From: Wohlfahrtiimonas larvae
GTDB taxonomy: Bacteria; Pseudomonadota; Gammaproteobacteria; Cardiobacteriales; Wohlfahrtiimonadaceae
DNA: 64,000 nt
Assembly: GCF_039543665.1 (NCBI RefSeq)
Contig: NZ_BAABKE010000002.1
Location: 186,001-250,000 of the forward strand
Direction: 5' to 3'
Part shown: in pieces, positions 52,270 through 60,746 of the stretch
Numbering within the stretch: the first letter of the stretch is position 1
Layout: each line of letters begins with the position of its first letter
The notes under the pieces: model-generated
What the model saw: only the letters and a program-made list of their open reading frames with translations
Told to the model about the DNA's origin: nothing
Database searches by the model: none
Position numbers and translations under genes: made by a program

Positions 52270-53427
52270 ATGAAGCAAAATGGATTGAAGTATTCACTTA
52301 TGACACTAATTTTATCAGTGTACATTGGGCAAATATGTGCAGCACAATTAGACCATAAAGGCTTAAGCATTTTAGATAAAGCAGAAAGTGTTTTAGGCGA
52401 ATCTTTTAATCTACCTGAAAGCCAGTGGTTTGGTCGTGATAAAGTATCTGCTAATGCTGATATTGATGATTACTTAGATGATTTAATTATACGTTTAGAA
52501 TTGCCTGAATTGGTTGGCCTTCGTCAAAATTACTTTAAAGTGGAAAAACGCATTGGTGAAGAGCGTAAAATTTTACGTGATTTACGTGAAAAACGTCTTT
52601 TTTCTGTATCAGAAGAAGCCAGTACTTTGATGAAATACACGCCCACAGATACATTGAAAACTTGGACGGCATCAACGCGTGCGGACTTTGATCAATTGAT
52701 TGAGGCACATGAAAAAAATTTACTTGAATTAGAAACCAGTTTATTGGAATTGCGTAGCAGTATGAGTGATGAACTGGCAAAAGCTGGTGTACAGTTAGAT
52801 GCTGAGCAGTTAGATTTTCTCTATACGACAGTGACAGGCGAAGATACAATTCGCGCCATTATGTTATTTAATAGTGCAACAGCTGTATCTAAGCAGTTAC
52901 AACATTTAATGGAAACCAATGCGCAAGATTTTGATGCTGTTAAACGCTATTATGGTATGGCTACGATTTTACATCGTATGGTTGTAAAAATTCAGGAAAA
53001 TTTTATTTATAAGTTAGAAAAAGTATATATGGTGCAGCTGGATAGCTATAAAATTGAGGCCAGAAAAAGTTTAGAGGATGCAAAACGCCTAAAAACAACA
53101 GCAGATAAAGAGCAGCGTAAAATTTTAGATAAGAATATCGAAGCGAATCAATTGGCTTTGGAAGCAATAGATCGCTATATGAAATATCTACAAGATCAAG
53201 CAAAGAATGCTCAAGCAATTTTGAAGAAGGCTCAATCTCGTGAAGCTATTGCTATGAATACTTATTCTACTGTTAAAGTATCTTTAGATGTTTTGTCATT
53301 GATGCAGGATAGTCAGCGTGATTTTCAGGCATTTTCTTCAATGCAAGTACCTGAGATTGTACCGTTTGATAATCCAGAGATTAGAAAAGAATTTTTAAAT
53401 ATTACACAAAAACTTAATCAGTCATAA
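52270..53427 (+). CDS. Secreted coiled-coil protein of unknown function
   Basis: I do not recognise a family. The 385 residues start with a signal peptide, SLMTLILSVYIGQICA, cleaved about residue 24. The mature part is nearly all helical and heptad-like: EERKILRDLREKRLFSV, LIEAHEKNLLELETSLLEL, KSLEDAKRLKTTADKEQRKILDKNIEANQLALEA and an Ala/Gln-rich C-terminal third. It has one motif-like run, ADIDDYLDDLIIRLELPEL. It is probably periplasmic. No Cys in the mature part. The next gene is a Na/Pi-type transporter 89 bases on in the same direction, then a membrane protein, so the three likely form a transcription unit. Confidence 0.65.
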   Translation: MKQNGLKYSLMTLILSVYIGQICAAQLDHKGLSILDKAESVLGESFNLPESQWFGRDKVSANADIDDYLDDLIIRLELPELVGLRQNYFKVEKRIGEERKILRDLREKRLFSVSEEASTLMKYTPTDTLKTWTASTRADFDQLIEAHEKNLLELETSLLELRSSMSDELAKAGVQLDAEQLDFLYTTVTGEDTIRAIMLFNSATAVSKQLQHLMETNAQDFDAVKRYYGMATILHRMVVKIQENFIYKLEKVYMVQLDSYKIEARKSLEDAKRLKTTADKEQRKILDKNIEANQLALEAIDRYMKYLQDQAKNAQAILKKAQSREAIAMNTYSTVKVSLDVLSLMQDSQRDFQAFSSMQVPEIVPFDNPEIRKEFLNITQKLNQS

Positions 53428-53516
53428 TGTATTTGGGGTATAAATATTCCCTAAAACAAAATATTATCGCTACAATGGTAGCTCTCAATTAGTAATCTTC
53501 GTTCAATCAGTGGTGT

Positions 53517-55454
53517 ATGGATAAGAATCAAATTCGTAATGCGCTATTTTTATCAGTCGCAGCAATACTTTTATATTCATTTAAAGGCAATCCAAGCTGG
53601 ATTGAGCTGTGCTCTGGTTTAGCATTTTTCTTATTTGGTATGCAGTGTATGACAGATGGTTTACAGCAATTAGCAGGCGGTAAACTTGAAAAGCTATTAG
53701 CTAAAAGTACATCTAAACGCTGGAAAGGTTTGGTGTTTGGTATTGCATCGACGATGATTTTGCAATCCACAACGATAGTTTCACTATTAATCATTGCTTT
53801 TATTAGTTCATCATTGATCACCTTAGCTGGTGGTTTTATGATCATGTTAGGGGCATATTTAGGATCAAGTACAGGTGTTTGGTTATTGGCTATGGCAGGG
53901 CAAAGCGTAAGCTTAGCACCTTTTGCATATCCACTACTTGTGTTAGGTGTTTTAGCATCGTTCAATGGTGAAAAGAGTAAAGCATTAGGGCGTGTTGTCT
54001 TGGGGATTGCTTTTATCTTTTTAGCCATTACTCATATGAAAAATGGTTTTTCTGATTTTACGACAGATTTTGATTTAACAACTTTTCAGATATCCGGTAT
54101 CCAACGATTCTTAATTTTAATTGTAGTGGGCTTTTTAGCAACAATGGTTTTGCAATCAAGCCATGCAACGATTATGTTGATATTAACAGCATTAGGCTTA
54201 AAACAAATTTCCTTGGATGATAGTTTTATTTTAACCGTTGGCGCCATCTGGGGCAGTACAGTAACAACTGCAGTGATTGGTTTTATTGGAGGAAGTCGAG
54301 AAGGCAAGCGGTTGGCAATTGCCCATATCCTTTTTAACTTTACAACGGGTTCATTAGCATTAATTCTTTTGCATCCATTGACTTATATTGTTTTGTTTTT
54401 AGGGCAGCGGCTAGATTTAGATCATTTAACTCAGTTAGCCGTTTTCCATACATTGTTTAATGTATTGGGCGTTTCTATTTTTTGGCAATTACAACGTAGG
54501 TTAATTGCTTGGTTAGAGAAGATCGTACCCAATGAAGTTAAATCTCCTGTTGTTGTGGAAACGGCCGAAACAGTTTATGAACCCATTGAATTAGATAAAT
54601 CTATTCAGCCTAAATATTTACGTGAACAATCATTAGGTGTACCGCCTGCTGCAGTTGGAGCTGTATTTAAAGAAGTTCAGCATTTAGGTGAAGTCAGTAG
54701 TGAAGTATTGTGCTTATCTTTAAATATTCCTTTAGAGGATGTTACGAAAGAAACTTTTGATGAACTCTGTTTTTTAGAGAGCCATGCTAAAGCATCGGTG
54801 GATGCGAATATTTTATATAAACGTTACGTTAAGGGACTATATGGCGATATCTTAATCTATATGAGTCGCATAGATTTTTCAGACTCAGAAGATGCGGATT
54901 ATTACCAAGATTATTTGTTAAATTGCCAAATGGTGGCTTTATCGTTGGTGGATGCGGTTAAATCTAGCCGACATTTACAGAAGAATTTTAATCGATATTT
55001 AACAGTACACGATAGTATTATGCGTGATTTTTATCAGGATTTAAAATTATTTGTTTATACAAATATGCGCTCACTGTACGCAATTTATAGCACTTTAGAA
55101 GATGATCTAACAGACCCTATCAAACGAGAAGAAGTGCTATTAAAAATTGATGGTTTATTAGAAAAAAGTAAGCAGTTTGAGCGTGTATTTCGTCGAGAGC
55201 TATTTTTGGCAAGTAGTCATGAAGAGGTGAATGCTTTTAGTACAAGTTCTGTGATGAATGATTTAAGTTATTGCCGACGTTTAATTAAAAGCTTGTATGG
55301 AATTTTACGTTTAACCATTGAAAGCCAAGCTTATCCTTTTGTAAATAGCGATGAAACAAAAAATGAAAAAGAGGCTGAACCTGTGATGGCTGAAGATATC
55401 GATGTAAATTTACATCATATTACGGAACAAGAGGTTCAGACAGATGTAAAATAG
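53517..55454 (+). CDS. Na/Pi cotransporter-like protein with degenerate signature and C-terminal helical domain
   Basis: Second NptA-like protein in the window, 645 residues. Helices fill the first 330 residues; the two repeat signatures are MILQSTTIVSLLIIAF and MVLQSSHATIMLILTA, where the other paralogue has QSSS. So the first keeps QST and the second QSS, a partly degenerate transport site. GGKLEKLLAKSTSKRWKGLVFGIASTMI is the usual approach loop. From about residue 350 the C-terminal domain is helical, PhoU-like in position, without the ERIGDH motif. It ends with an acidic tail. The last residues run to 15 bases before the next start, so cotranscribed. Substrate unknown. Confidence 0.85.
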   Translation: MDKNQIRNALFLSVAAILLYSFKGNPSWIELCSGLAFFLFGMQCMTDGLQQLAGGKLEKLLAKSTSKRWKGLVFGIASTMILQSTTIVSLLIIAFISSSLITLAGGFMIMLGAYLGSSTGVWLLAMAGQSVSLAPFAYPLLVLGVLASFNGEKSKALGRVVLGIAFIFLAITHMKNGFSDFTTDFDLTTFQISGIQRFLILIVVGFLATMVLQSSHATIMLILTALGLKQISLDDSFILTVGAIWGSTVTTAVIGFIGGSREGKRLAIAHILFNFTTGSLALILLHPLTYIVLFLGQRLDLDHLTQLAVFHTLFNVLGVSIFWQLQRRLIAWLEKIVPNEVKSPVVVETAETVYEPIELDKSIQPKYLREQSLGVPPAAVGAVFKEVQHLGEVSSEVLCLSLNIPLEDVTKETFDELCFLESHAKASVDANILYKRYVKGLYGDILIYMSRIDFSDSEDADYYQDYLLNCQMVALSLVDAVKSSRHLQKNFNRYLTVHDSIMRDFYQDLKLFVYTNMRSLYAIYSTLEDDLTDPIKREEVLLKIDGLLEKSKQFERVFRRELFLASSHEEVNAFSTSSVMNDLSYCRRLIKSLYGILRLTIESQAYPFVNSDETKNEKEAEPVMAEDIDVNLHHITEQEVQTDVK

Positions 55455-55469
55455 TATAAAGAGGTGCAC

Positions 55470-56948
55470 ATGATTAAGGAATCATTGAAAATCCATGGCC
55501 ACCGTCAGTTTGAGATTAAGCAACGTGTCTCGTTTGATCATGCCAAAACAAAAAATATTAAATACCAAGTGGAAACTTATTTCTTTTTACCCGTTGCGTT
55601 ACAAATCAATCCACAATCATATTCCACAAAAGAATTTCAAAAATCTTTAAAAAATTATGTTCGATTAAGTCCAGCAACTCACAAATTGAAGTATTTTTAT
55701 AAAAAAAAGGGAATGTTGGAAAAACTATCGATTGAGTTAGAACATTGGTCAATAGAATCACCAGAGATTGAATATTATGAAAATGCATTAAAAAGAGTAG
55801 CATTAACTTATAAGCGTAGTTTACGTTTGGCAGTTAAATCTCTGTTAAAAGCACCGAATCAAAAAACAGAAGATAATATTCTTCAATTATTATTGGATAT
55901 TGAGAAAACGATCAAGGCTTATCGAGAATTAGAAATAAAGTGTCGGTCAATAGAAAAAAAGATCACTTCTAATGCTTTTGAGTATTGTGATGAGTATATT
56001 TCATGGGTAACAACATTCTATTTACGCAAGCTTATTACAGAGCGAGCCATTCCTTGTCGTGCTGAGATTAGCCATGCATGGAGAGAAGAAATCAACTATC
56101 GTGAACAGGAATATCCAGAAAGCATTGCAAAACCGGGCGAAAGCAATGAAGAGGTATTACATCGTTGGAGTTCTCTGCGTAGATATATTAATCGTTATCT
56201 TTTTTTAGATATTAATCATCGTAAAGGCGCCCCTTTATTATTGCATACGATCTATGCAACAATTGCGGCTATTTCTATGAGTATTACATTATTTGTCATG
56301 TTGAATATTCGTGGTGGACAATATGCGGATATCAGTATGAAAGTATTCATTGCACTTGTCTTAGCTTATATTTTTAGAGATCGTTTTAAAGATATTAGTA
56401 AGCGTAAAATGCAACAGTGGTTTCAGCGCTGGTTACCAGATCGTAAGTTGTTAATTTATAAGGAAGGTGTTAAAAGCCCTATTGGCATTTGCAAAGAGTC
56501 TTTTAGGTTTATTTATTATGGTATTTTGCCAGATGATGTTAAGGCGGTTTATCAGCAAGCTAATGATGGCTTCTTAACTTATACCGAAAAGGATGTCGAT
56601 ATTCTTTTTTATAAAAAAGAAGTTCATTTGAAAAATCAGCCAAATTTATTTGAAAAAACGCGTTTTCCTATTGCTGATATTTCTCGTTTTAATATATCAG
56701 ATTATCTGCGTTATATTGATATTGCATTCGAAGAATTGCCTTTTTTAGAAGAAGATGAAACTCCAGTATTGGGTGAGAAAATTTATCATGTGTATATGAT
56801 TCGACGAATTCGTTTAAATAGTGATCAAAATGTTGCCACAGAGTTAGTTCGGTTGGTGATTAATGTTGATGGTATTAAAAGATTAGAAGTCCTAAAATCT
56901 TTAGACTTTTCTAAAGAACAAGATGCTTCTTTTCAAGATTTACAATAA
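55470..56948 (+). CDS. Membrane protein of unknown function in the Na/Pi-like operon
   Basis: 492 residues from ATG 55470, preceded by GAGGTG; a GTG at 55464 is too close to that site. No family recognised. The N-terminal 250 residues are soluble, beta/alpha with a long helical section; residues 150-250 contain KTEDNILQLLLDIEKTIKAYRELEIKCR. Two close hydrophobic helices are at about 265-287 (LLLHTIYATIAAISMSITLFVMLNI) and 294-308 (MKVFIALVLAYIF). A basic stretch FRDRFKDISKRKMQQWFQRWLP follows, then a C-terminal domain of about 170 residues with YHVYMIRRIRLNS and VRLVINVDGIKRLEVL. Last gene of the block; a weak hairpin and T10 run lie at 56968-57002. Confidence 0.7.
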   Translation: MIKESLKIHGHRQFEIKQRVSFDHAKTKNIKYQVETYFFLPVALQINPQSYSTKEFQKSLKNYVRLSPATHKLKYFYKKKGMLEKLSIELEHWSIESPEIEYYENALKRVALTYKRSLRLAVKSLLKAPNQKTEDNILQLLLDIEKTIKAYRELEIKCRSIEKKITSNAFEYCDEYISWVTTFYLRKLITERAIPCRAEISHAWREEINYREQEYPESIAKPGESNEEVLHRWSSLRRYINRYLFLDINHRKGAPLLLHTIYATIAAISMSITLFVMLNIRGGQYADISMKVFIALVLAYIFRDRFKDISKRKMQQWFQRWLPDRKLLIYKEGVKSPIGICKESFRFIYYGILPDDVKAVYQQANDGFLTYTEKDVDILFYKKEVHLKNQPNLFEKTRFPIADISRFNISDYLRYIDIAFEELPFLEEDETPVLGEKIYHVYMIRRIRLNSDQNVATELVRLVINVDGIKRLEVLKSLDFSKEQDASFQDLQ

Positions 56949-57164
56949 TATACAACTCAGTAAAATATGATATATATCAATAATATGTGATATTTTTTTT
57001 TTGAAAAAAATGATGATTTCTTATGCCAAGAGTACACGTAAAGCTATATTCACGGTATAGTAGTACCCGGAATGTGATTTGACATAAATCATATTTACCG
57101 CAATTTATGTGAATTATATGATCGTTGATCATTTACATGAGAAAGCAATTAGTTAAGGATTTAT

Positions 57165-57626
57165 ATGAAAAAGACATTAGCAGCATTAATTTGTGCATCA
57201 ACTATTATGGGTGGCGCTATGGCAGAAAATATTGTGCGTACACCAGCACCTGGCAATTTTCCAATTTCAACTGTAGTTGAAGTTCCTAGCGCTGTTAAAA
57301 CTTATTATTTAAGTGGTGTTGTACCTGCAAAACAGGAAGATGGTACTTTTGGTAATACAGAAGCTCAAACTGTTAGCGTTTTAAAAGGTATTGAAGCGCA
57401 ATTGAAGGCAAAAGGTTTGGAAATGTCTGATATTGTTAAAATGCAAGTGTATTTAGTGACAGATCCAGCTGTGGGTAAAATGGATTTTGATGGCTTTATG
57501 AAAGGTTATTCTCAGTTCTTTGGTACTGAAGCACAACCTAATACGCCTGCTCGTTCAGCATTTGAAGTTAAGGCTCTATACTTACCAGAATGGTTTGTTG
57601 AAATCGAAGTGATCGCAGTTAAATAA
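57165..57626 (+). CDS. RidA-family protein with a signal peptide
   Basis: Rid proteins (YjgF/YER057c/UK114) deaminate reactive enamines/imines in the cytosol. This one, 153 residues, has an N-terminal signal peptide, MKKTLAALICASTIMGGAMA, with AMA-EN as cleavage site, so it is probably periplasmic. The core follows: FPISTVVEVPSAVKTYYLSGVVPA, QTVSVLKGIEAQLKAKGLEMSDIVKMQVYL and PARSAFEVKALYLPEWFVEIEVIAV, with the conserved Arg in PARS. TTGACA lies at 57079-57084 with an AATTTA -10 candidate 17 bases on. A terminator follows. Which enamine it would meet in the periplasm is open. Confidence 0.88.
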   Translation: MKKTLAALICASTIMGGAMAENIVRTPAPGNFPISTVVEVPSAVKTYYLSGVVPAKQEDGTFGNTEAQTVSVLKGIEAQLKAKGLEMSDIVKMQVYLVTDPAVGKMDFDGFMKGYSQFFGTEAQPNTPARSAFEVKALYLPEWFVEIEVIAVK

Positions 57627-57656
57627 TTTACCTTTAGGTTAATTACACACAATTCT

Positions 57657-57684
57657 AAATAGCGCTTTCGGGCGCTATTTTTTT
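57657..57684 (+). terminator. Intrinsic terminator of the RidA-like gene
   Basis: Nine-bp perfect stem AAATAGCGC/GCGCTATTT, six-base loop, T7. Confidence 0.93.
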
Positions 57685-57869
57685 ATTTGATATTTGAACA
57701 GTGTTTATTATATAATTCATTCATGATTTTATGACGTTGACTAAAGTTAGAAAAATATAAATAAAAAATATTGTTTAGTTAAATTTTTTTTATAATGTGC
57801 TATATTTCGTTGCCAATAGAGCGCCAAATGGTATAACCAGTCAAAAACTGAATAAGGAACAGTAGCTGT

Positions 57870-58505
57870 ATGATGCTATTTTTAGAGACAATTTTTGCAT
57901 TTCCAGTTGTGATTTATACAACTTTATTGCTGCTGTGTATTATGTTTTGGTTAATTGGTGCCATTGATATTTTCCAATTGGATAGTTTAGATATTTCCCC
58001 AGAAGGTGATGCGGGTTCTCTCAATGCGTTAGGCGGCATTTTATTAAAATTTAAATTGCATGAAATTCCTTTTACTGTGGTTGCCACATTTGTTGCTTTA
58101 TTTGCATGGCTCACAAGTTATCTTATTTTCCGAATGATTCAAATGCCGATGAAAGACGTTGCTCTTTTATATTACGGCGTAGGCTTAGCCAATATATTTG
58201 TAAGTGGCGTTGTTGGCTTAATCGCAACATCTATATTCTTTCGACCATTTAATAAATGGTTATCCAAATTAAATAAAGCAGTAACACATAAAGATATTTT
58301 AGGTGAAGTTGTGATTATTCGTAGTAGCGTTGTAAATGCTGAAAAAGGTGAAGCTACTTATGAAGATGGCGGCGCAGGTATGATTCTACAAGTTCGTTGT
58401 TTTAACAAAGATAATCAATTAACACGTGGTAGTGAGGCGATTATTGTTAAATATGATGCTGTTCATCACTATTATGAAGTAATTCCTAAAAAGAAATATT
58501 TTTAA
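57870..58505 (+). CDS. YqiJ-like membrane protein with OB-fold domain (flotillin partner)
   Basis: NfeD-superfamily protein of 211 residues that accompanies the flotillin YqiK in E. coli and others. Membrane helices are at about 7-32 (AFPVVIYTTLLLLCIMFWLIGAI), 68-93, and 102-125; then an OB-fold of about 80 residues (LGEVVIIRSSVVNAEKGEATYEDGGAG, ILQVRCF). ATG 57870 and 57873... are adjacent; I give the first. TATAAT at 57791-57796 is a likely -10. Intergenic distance to the flotillin is 93 bases with no hairpin, so they are probably cotranscribed. Confidence 0.85.
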   Translation: MMLFLETIFAFPVVIYTTLLLLCIMFWLIGAIDIFQLDSLDISPEGDAGSLNALGGILLKFKLHEIPFTVVATFVALFAWLTSYLIFRMIQMPMKDVALLYYGVGLANIFVSGVVGLIATSIFFRPFNKWLSKLNKAVTHKDILGEVVIIRSSVVNAEKGEATYEDGGAGMILQVRCFNKDNQLTRGSEAIIVKYDAVHHYYEVIPKKKYF

Positions 58506-58598
58506 AAAATTAAGCATCAAAATCAGCAGTATTCAGCAGTATAAAAAGATAAGATTCAAAAGTTATTTTTAGATTAATTTAAAGGATAGGAAACTCGT

Positions 58599-60659
58599 AT
58601 GCCAGAAATTGTTGTGTTAGTTTTGTCAGTGATTGGTGTTTCACTGGTTGTGATCTTTGGTTTATTTGCCATTATTAAATCATTTTATGTCAAAGTGCCA
58701 CAAGGCACAGCTTTGATTCTGAATGATACGACGAGCAAACCAAAAGTATTCTTTACAGGTAAATTAGTGCTACCTGTGATCCATAAGAAAGAGTTCATGA
58801 AGATCTCTTTATTGACATTATTAGTAGATCGCCGTGGTAAGGAAGGTTTGATCTGTAAAGATAACTTGCGTGCGGACATTGCTGTTGCATTCTATATTCG
58901 CGTGAATGAAACCACAGAAGATGTTTTAAAAGTAGCAAAATCTATTGGTGTAGATCGTGCATCGGATCATCATGCTGTGAGCGAATTATTCAGTGCAAAA
59001 TTCTCTGAAGCATTGAAAACTGTTGGTAAGCAATTTGACTTAGCAAAATTGTTTGAAGATCGTCTAAACTTCCGTGAGCGTATTGTAGATGTCATCGGTA
59101 AAGATTTGAATGGTTATGCGCTAGAAGATGTGGCAATTGACTATTTAGAGCAAACGCCAATTGGTCATTTAGATCCAAACAATATCTTCGATGCGGAAGG
59201 TATCAATAAAATCACAGCAATTACAGCTGTTCATAAAGATGAAACTAATAAACGTGAGCGCGATTTAGAATTGGCTTTGAAAAAGAAAGATACTGAAACA
59301 TTTGAAGCAAAATTAGAATTAGAGCGTCAACAAGCAGATGCAGAAGCTCGACAAAAACGTGAAATTGAAACGATTCGTGCACGCGAATTGGCAGAAACTC
59401 TGAAAGTGCAAGAAGAAGAACGTTTGAAAGCAGAACAAGCTCGAATCATTTCACAACAAGAAATTGAAGTGCGTGAAGAGAATCGTTTGCGTGAAGTGGA
59501 AGTGGCACAACAAAATCGTATGCGTGCTGTAGCAATTGAAGAAGAACGTGTTACTCGTGCTCGTGAATTAGAAGTGGTAGCGCGTGAACGTGAAATTGAA
59601 TTACAAACGATTGATAAAGATAAAGCTGTTGAAGAAGAAAAACGTGTCATCGCTGATGTGATTCGTGAACGTATCTCTGTTGAAAAAACAGTGGCAATTG
59701 AAGAAGAACGTATTAAAGAAGTGCGAGAAGTTTCAGCGGCTGAACGTGATAAACAAACGAAAATTTTAGCGGCACAAGCAAAAGCAGAAGAAGAATTAGT
59801 GAAGCAAGTGAAACAAGCGGAAGCTGATGAAACGGCTGCAAAACATCGTGCGGTTGAGATTAGCACGATTGCACAAGCGAATTTGGAAGCAGCAACGAAA
59901 GATGCTGAAGCACAAAAACGCATGGCAGAAGGTATGGAAGCTGAGCAAGCGGCACTTGGTTTGGCTGAAGCACGTGTAATGTTAGCAAAAGCAGAGGCAG
60001 AAGAGAAAGAAGGATTGGTGCAAGCTCATGTTGCTGGTGAAATGCGTATCGCAGAAGCAAAAGGTATTCAAGAGAAAGGTTCTGCTGAAGCTAAAGCAAT
60101 TCAAGAAAAAGGTTTGGCAGAAGCTAAAGTTGTGGAGGCGAAAGCAACAGCAACTGAAAAACAAGGCTTGGTGGAAGCTTCTATTATTCGTGAAAAACTC
60201 CGTGCAGAAGCAGAAGGTTTGATCGAGAAATTCCAAGCAATGGGTACAATGACAGAAGATTCACGTGCGCATGAAGAATTCCGTTTAGCCTTAGAAAAAG
60301 GTTTTGATCAGGCAATTGCTTCAATCAGTGCTAATAAAGAAATTGCACGTGAACAGGCAGAAGTATTGGGTGCAGCATTGAGTAATGCGAAAATGGAAAT
60401 TGTGGGCGGTAATGATCAATTCTTCGAAAGTTTCTCTAAAGCGATTAGCGTAGGTAAAGCAATTGAAGGTTCTGTGAATCAAAGCCCAATTTTGCAAACA
60501 GCGTTGCAAACTGTATTGAGCCGTATTCAAGCACCGACACAAAATGGTGGTGCAGATGGTACTCCTCATAATCCTTTAAGTAATGTTGATTTAAATGCAT
60601 TAGCAACACAATTTTTAGGTTATCAAGGCAACAAAGAGCGTAACGATGATCAACCATAA
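58599..60659 (+). CDS. Flotillin-family protein (YqiK-like) with long coiled coil
   Basis: SPFH/flotillin scaffold of membrane microdomains, 686 residues (E. coli YqiK is about 550). One N-terminal helix (VVLVLSVIGVSLVVIFGLFAIIK), the band 7 domain (residues 26-210; YVKVPQGTALILND; RADIAVAFYIRV; YALEDVAIDYLEQTPIGHLDPNN), then about 370 residues of Glu/Ala/Arg-rich coiled coil (210-580), with internal repeats of the type IQEKGSAEAKA / IQEKGLAEAKV. The C-terminus 600-686 is less repetitive. Gene order YqiJ-YqiK is conserved. A hairpin without T run follows, then the giant ORF. Confidence 0.92.
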   Translation: MPEIVVLVLSVIGVSLVVIFGLFAIIKSFYVKVPQGTALILNDTTSKPKVFFTGKLVLPVIHKKEFMKISLLTLLVDRRGKEGLICKDNLRADIAVAFYIRVNETTEDVLKVAKSIGVDRASDHHAVSELFSAKFSEALKTVGKQFDLAKLFEDRLNFRERIVDVIGKDLNGYALEDVAIDYLEQTPIGHLDPNNIFDAEGINKITAITAVHKDETNKRERDLELALKKKDTETFEAKLELERQQADAEARQKREIETIRARELAETLKVQEEERLKAEQARIISQQEIEVREENRLREVEVAQQNRMRAVAIEEERVTRARELEVVAREREIELQTIDKDKAVEEEKRVIADVIRERISVEKTVAIEEERIKEVREVSAAERDKQTKILAAQAKAEEELVKQVKQAEADETAAKHRAVEISTIAQANLEAATKDAEAQKRMAEGMEAEQAALGLAEARVMLAKAEAEEKEGLVQAHVAGEMRIAEAKGIQEKGSAEAKAIQEKGLAEAKVVEAKATATEKQGLVEASIIREKLRAEAEGLIEKFQAMGTMTEDSRAHEEFRLALEKGFDQAIASISANKEIAREQAEVLGAALSNAKMEIVGGNDQFFESFSKAISVGKAIEGSVNQSPILQTALQTVLSRIQAPTQNGGADGTPHNPLSNVDLNALATQFLGYQGNKERNDDQP

Positions 60660-60688
60660 TCATTGATGCATTTTTGAAAAATAAACAG

Positions 60689-60715
60689 AGCATAGCGAGG
60701 TTTTCTCGCTATGCT
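60689..60715 (+). repeat. Hairpin between flotillin and giant ORF
   Basis: Perfect 11-bp stem AGCATAGCGAG/CTCGCTATGCT with a GTTTT loop, 31 bases before the next start. No T run follows (GAGTTGATTG), so it is more an RNA-processing or stabilising element than a terminator. Confidence 0.65.
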
Positions 60716-60746
60716 GAGTTGATTGATTTTAAATAAAGTTGTGAAT

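Noticed and set aside
57030..57050. Shared 10-mer TTACGTGTAC near 36463 and, reversed, near 57034
   Set aside because: Flanking bases differ and the match is too short to call a repeat or regulatory site.
59327..59923. A 198-codon antisense frame within the flotillin gene
   Set aside because: It is Ser/Ala/Arg-rich, mirrors the repetitive coiled-coil codons of the flotillin and has no ribosome site.
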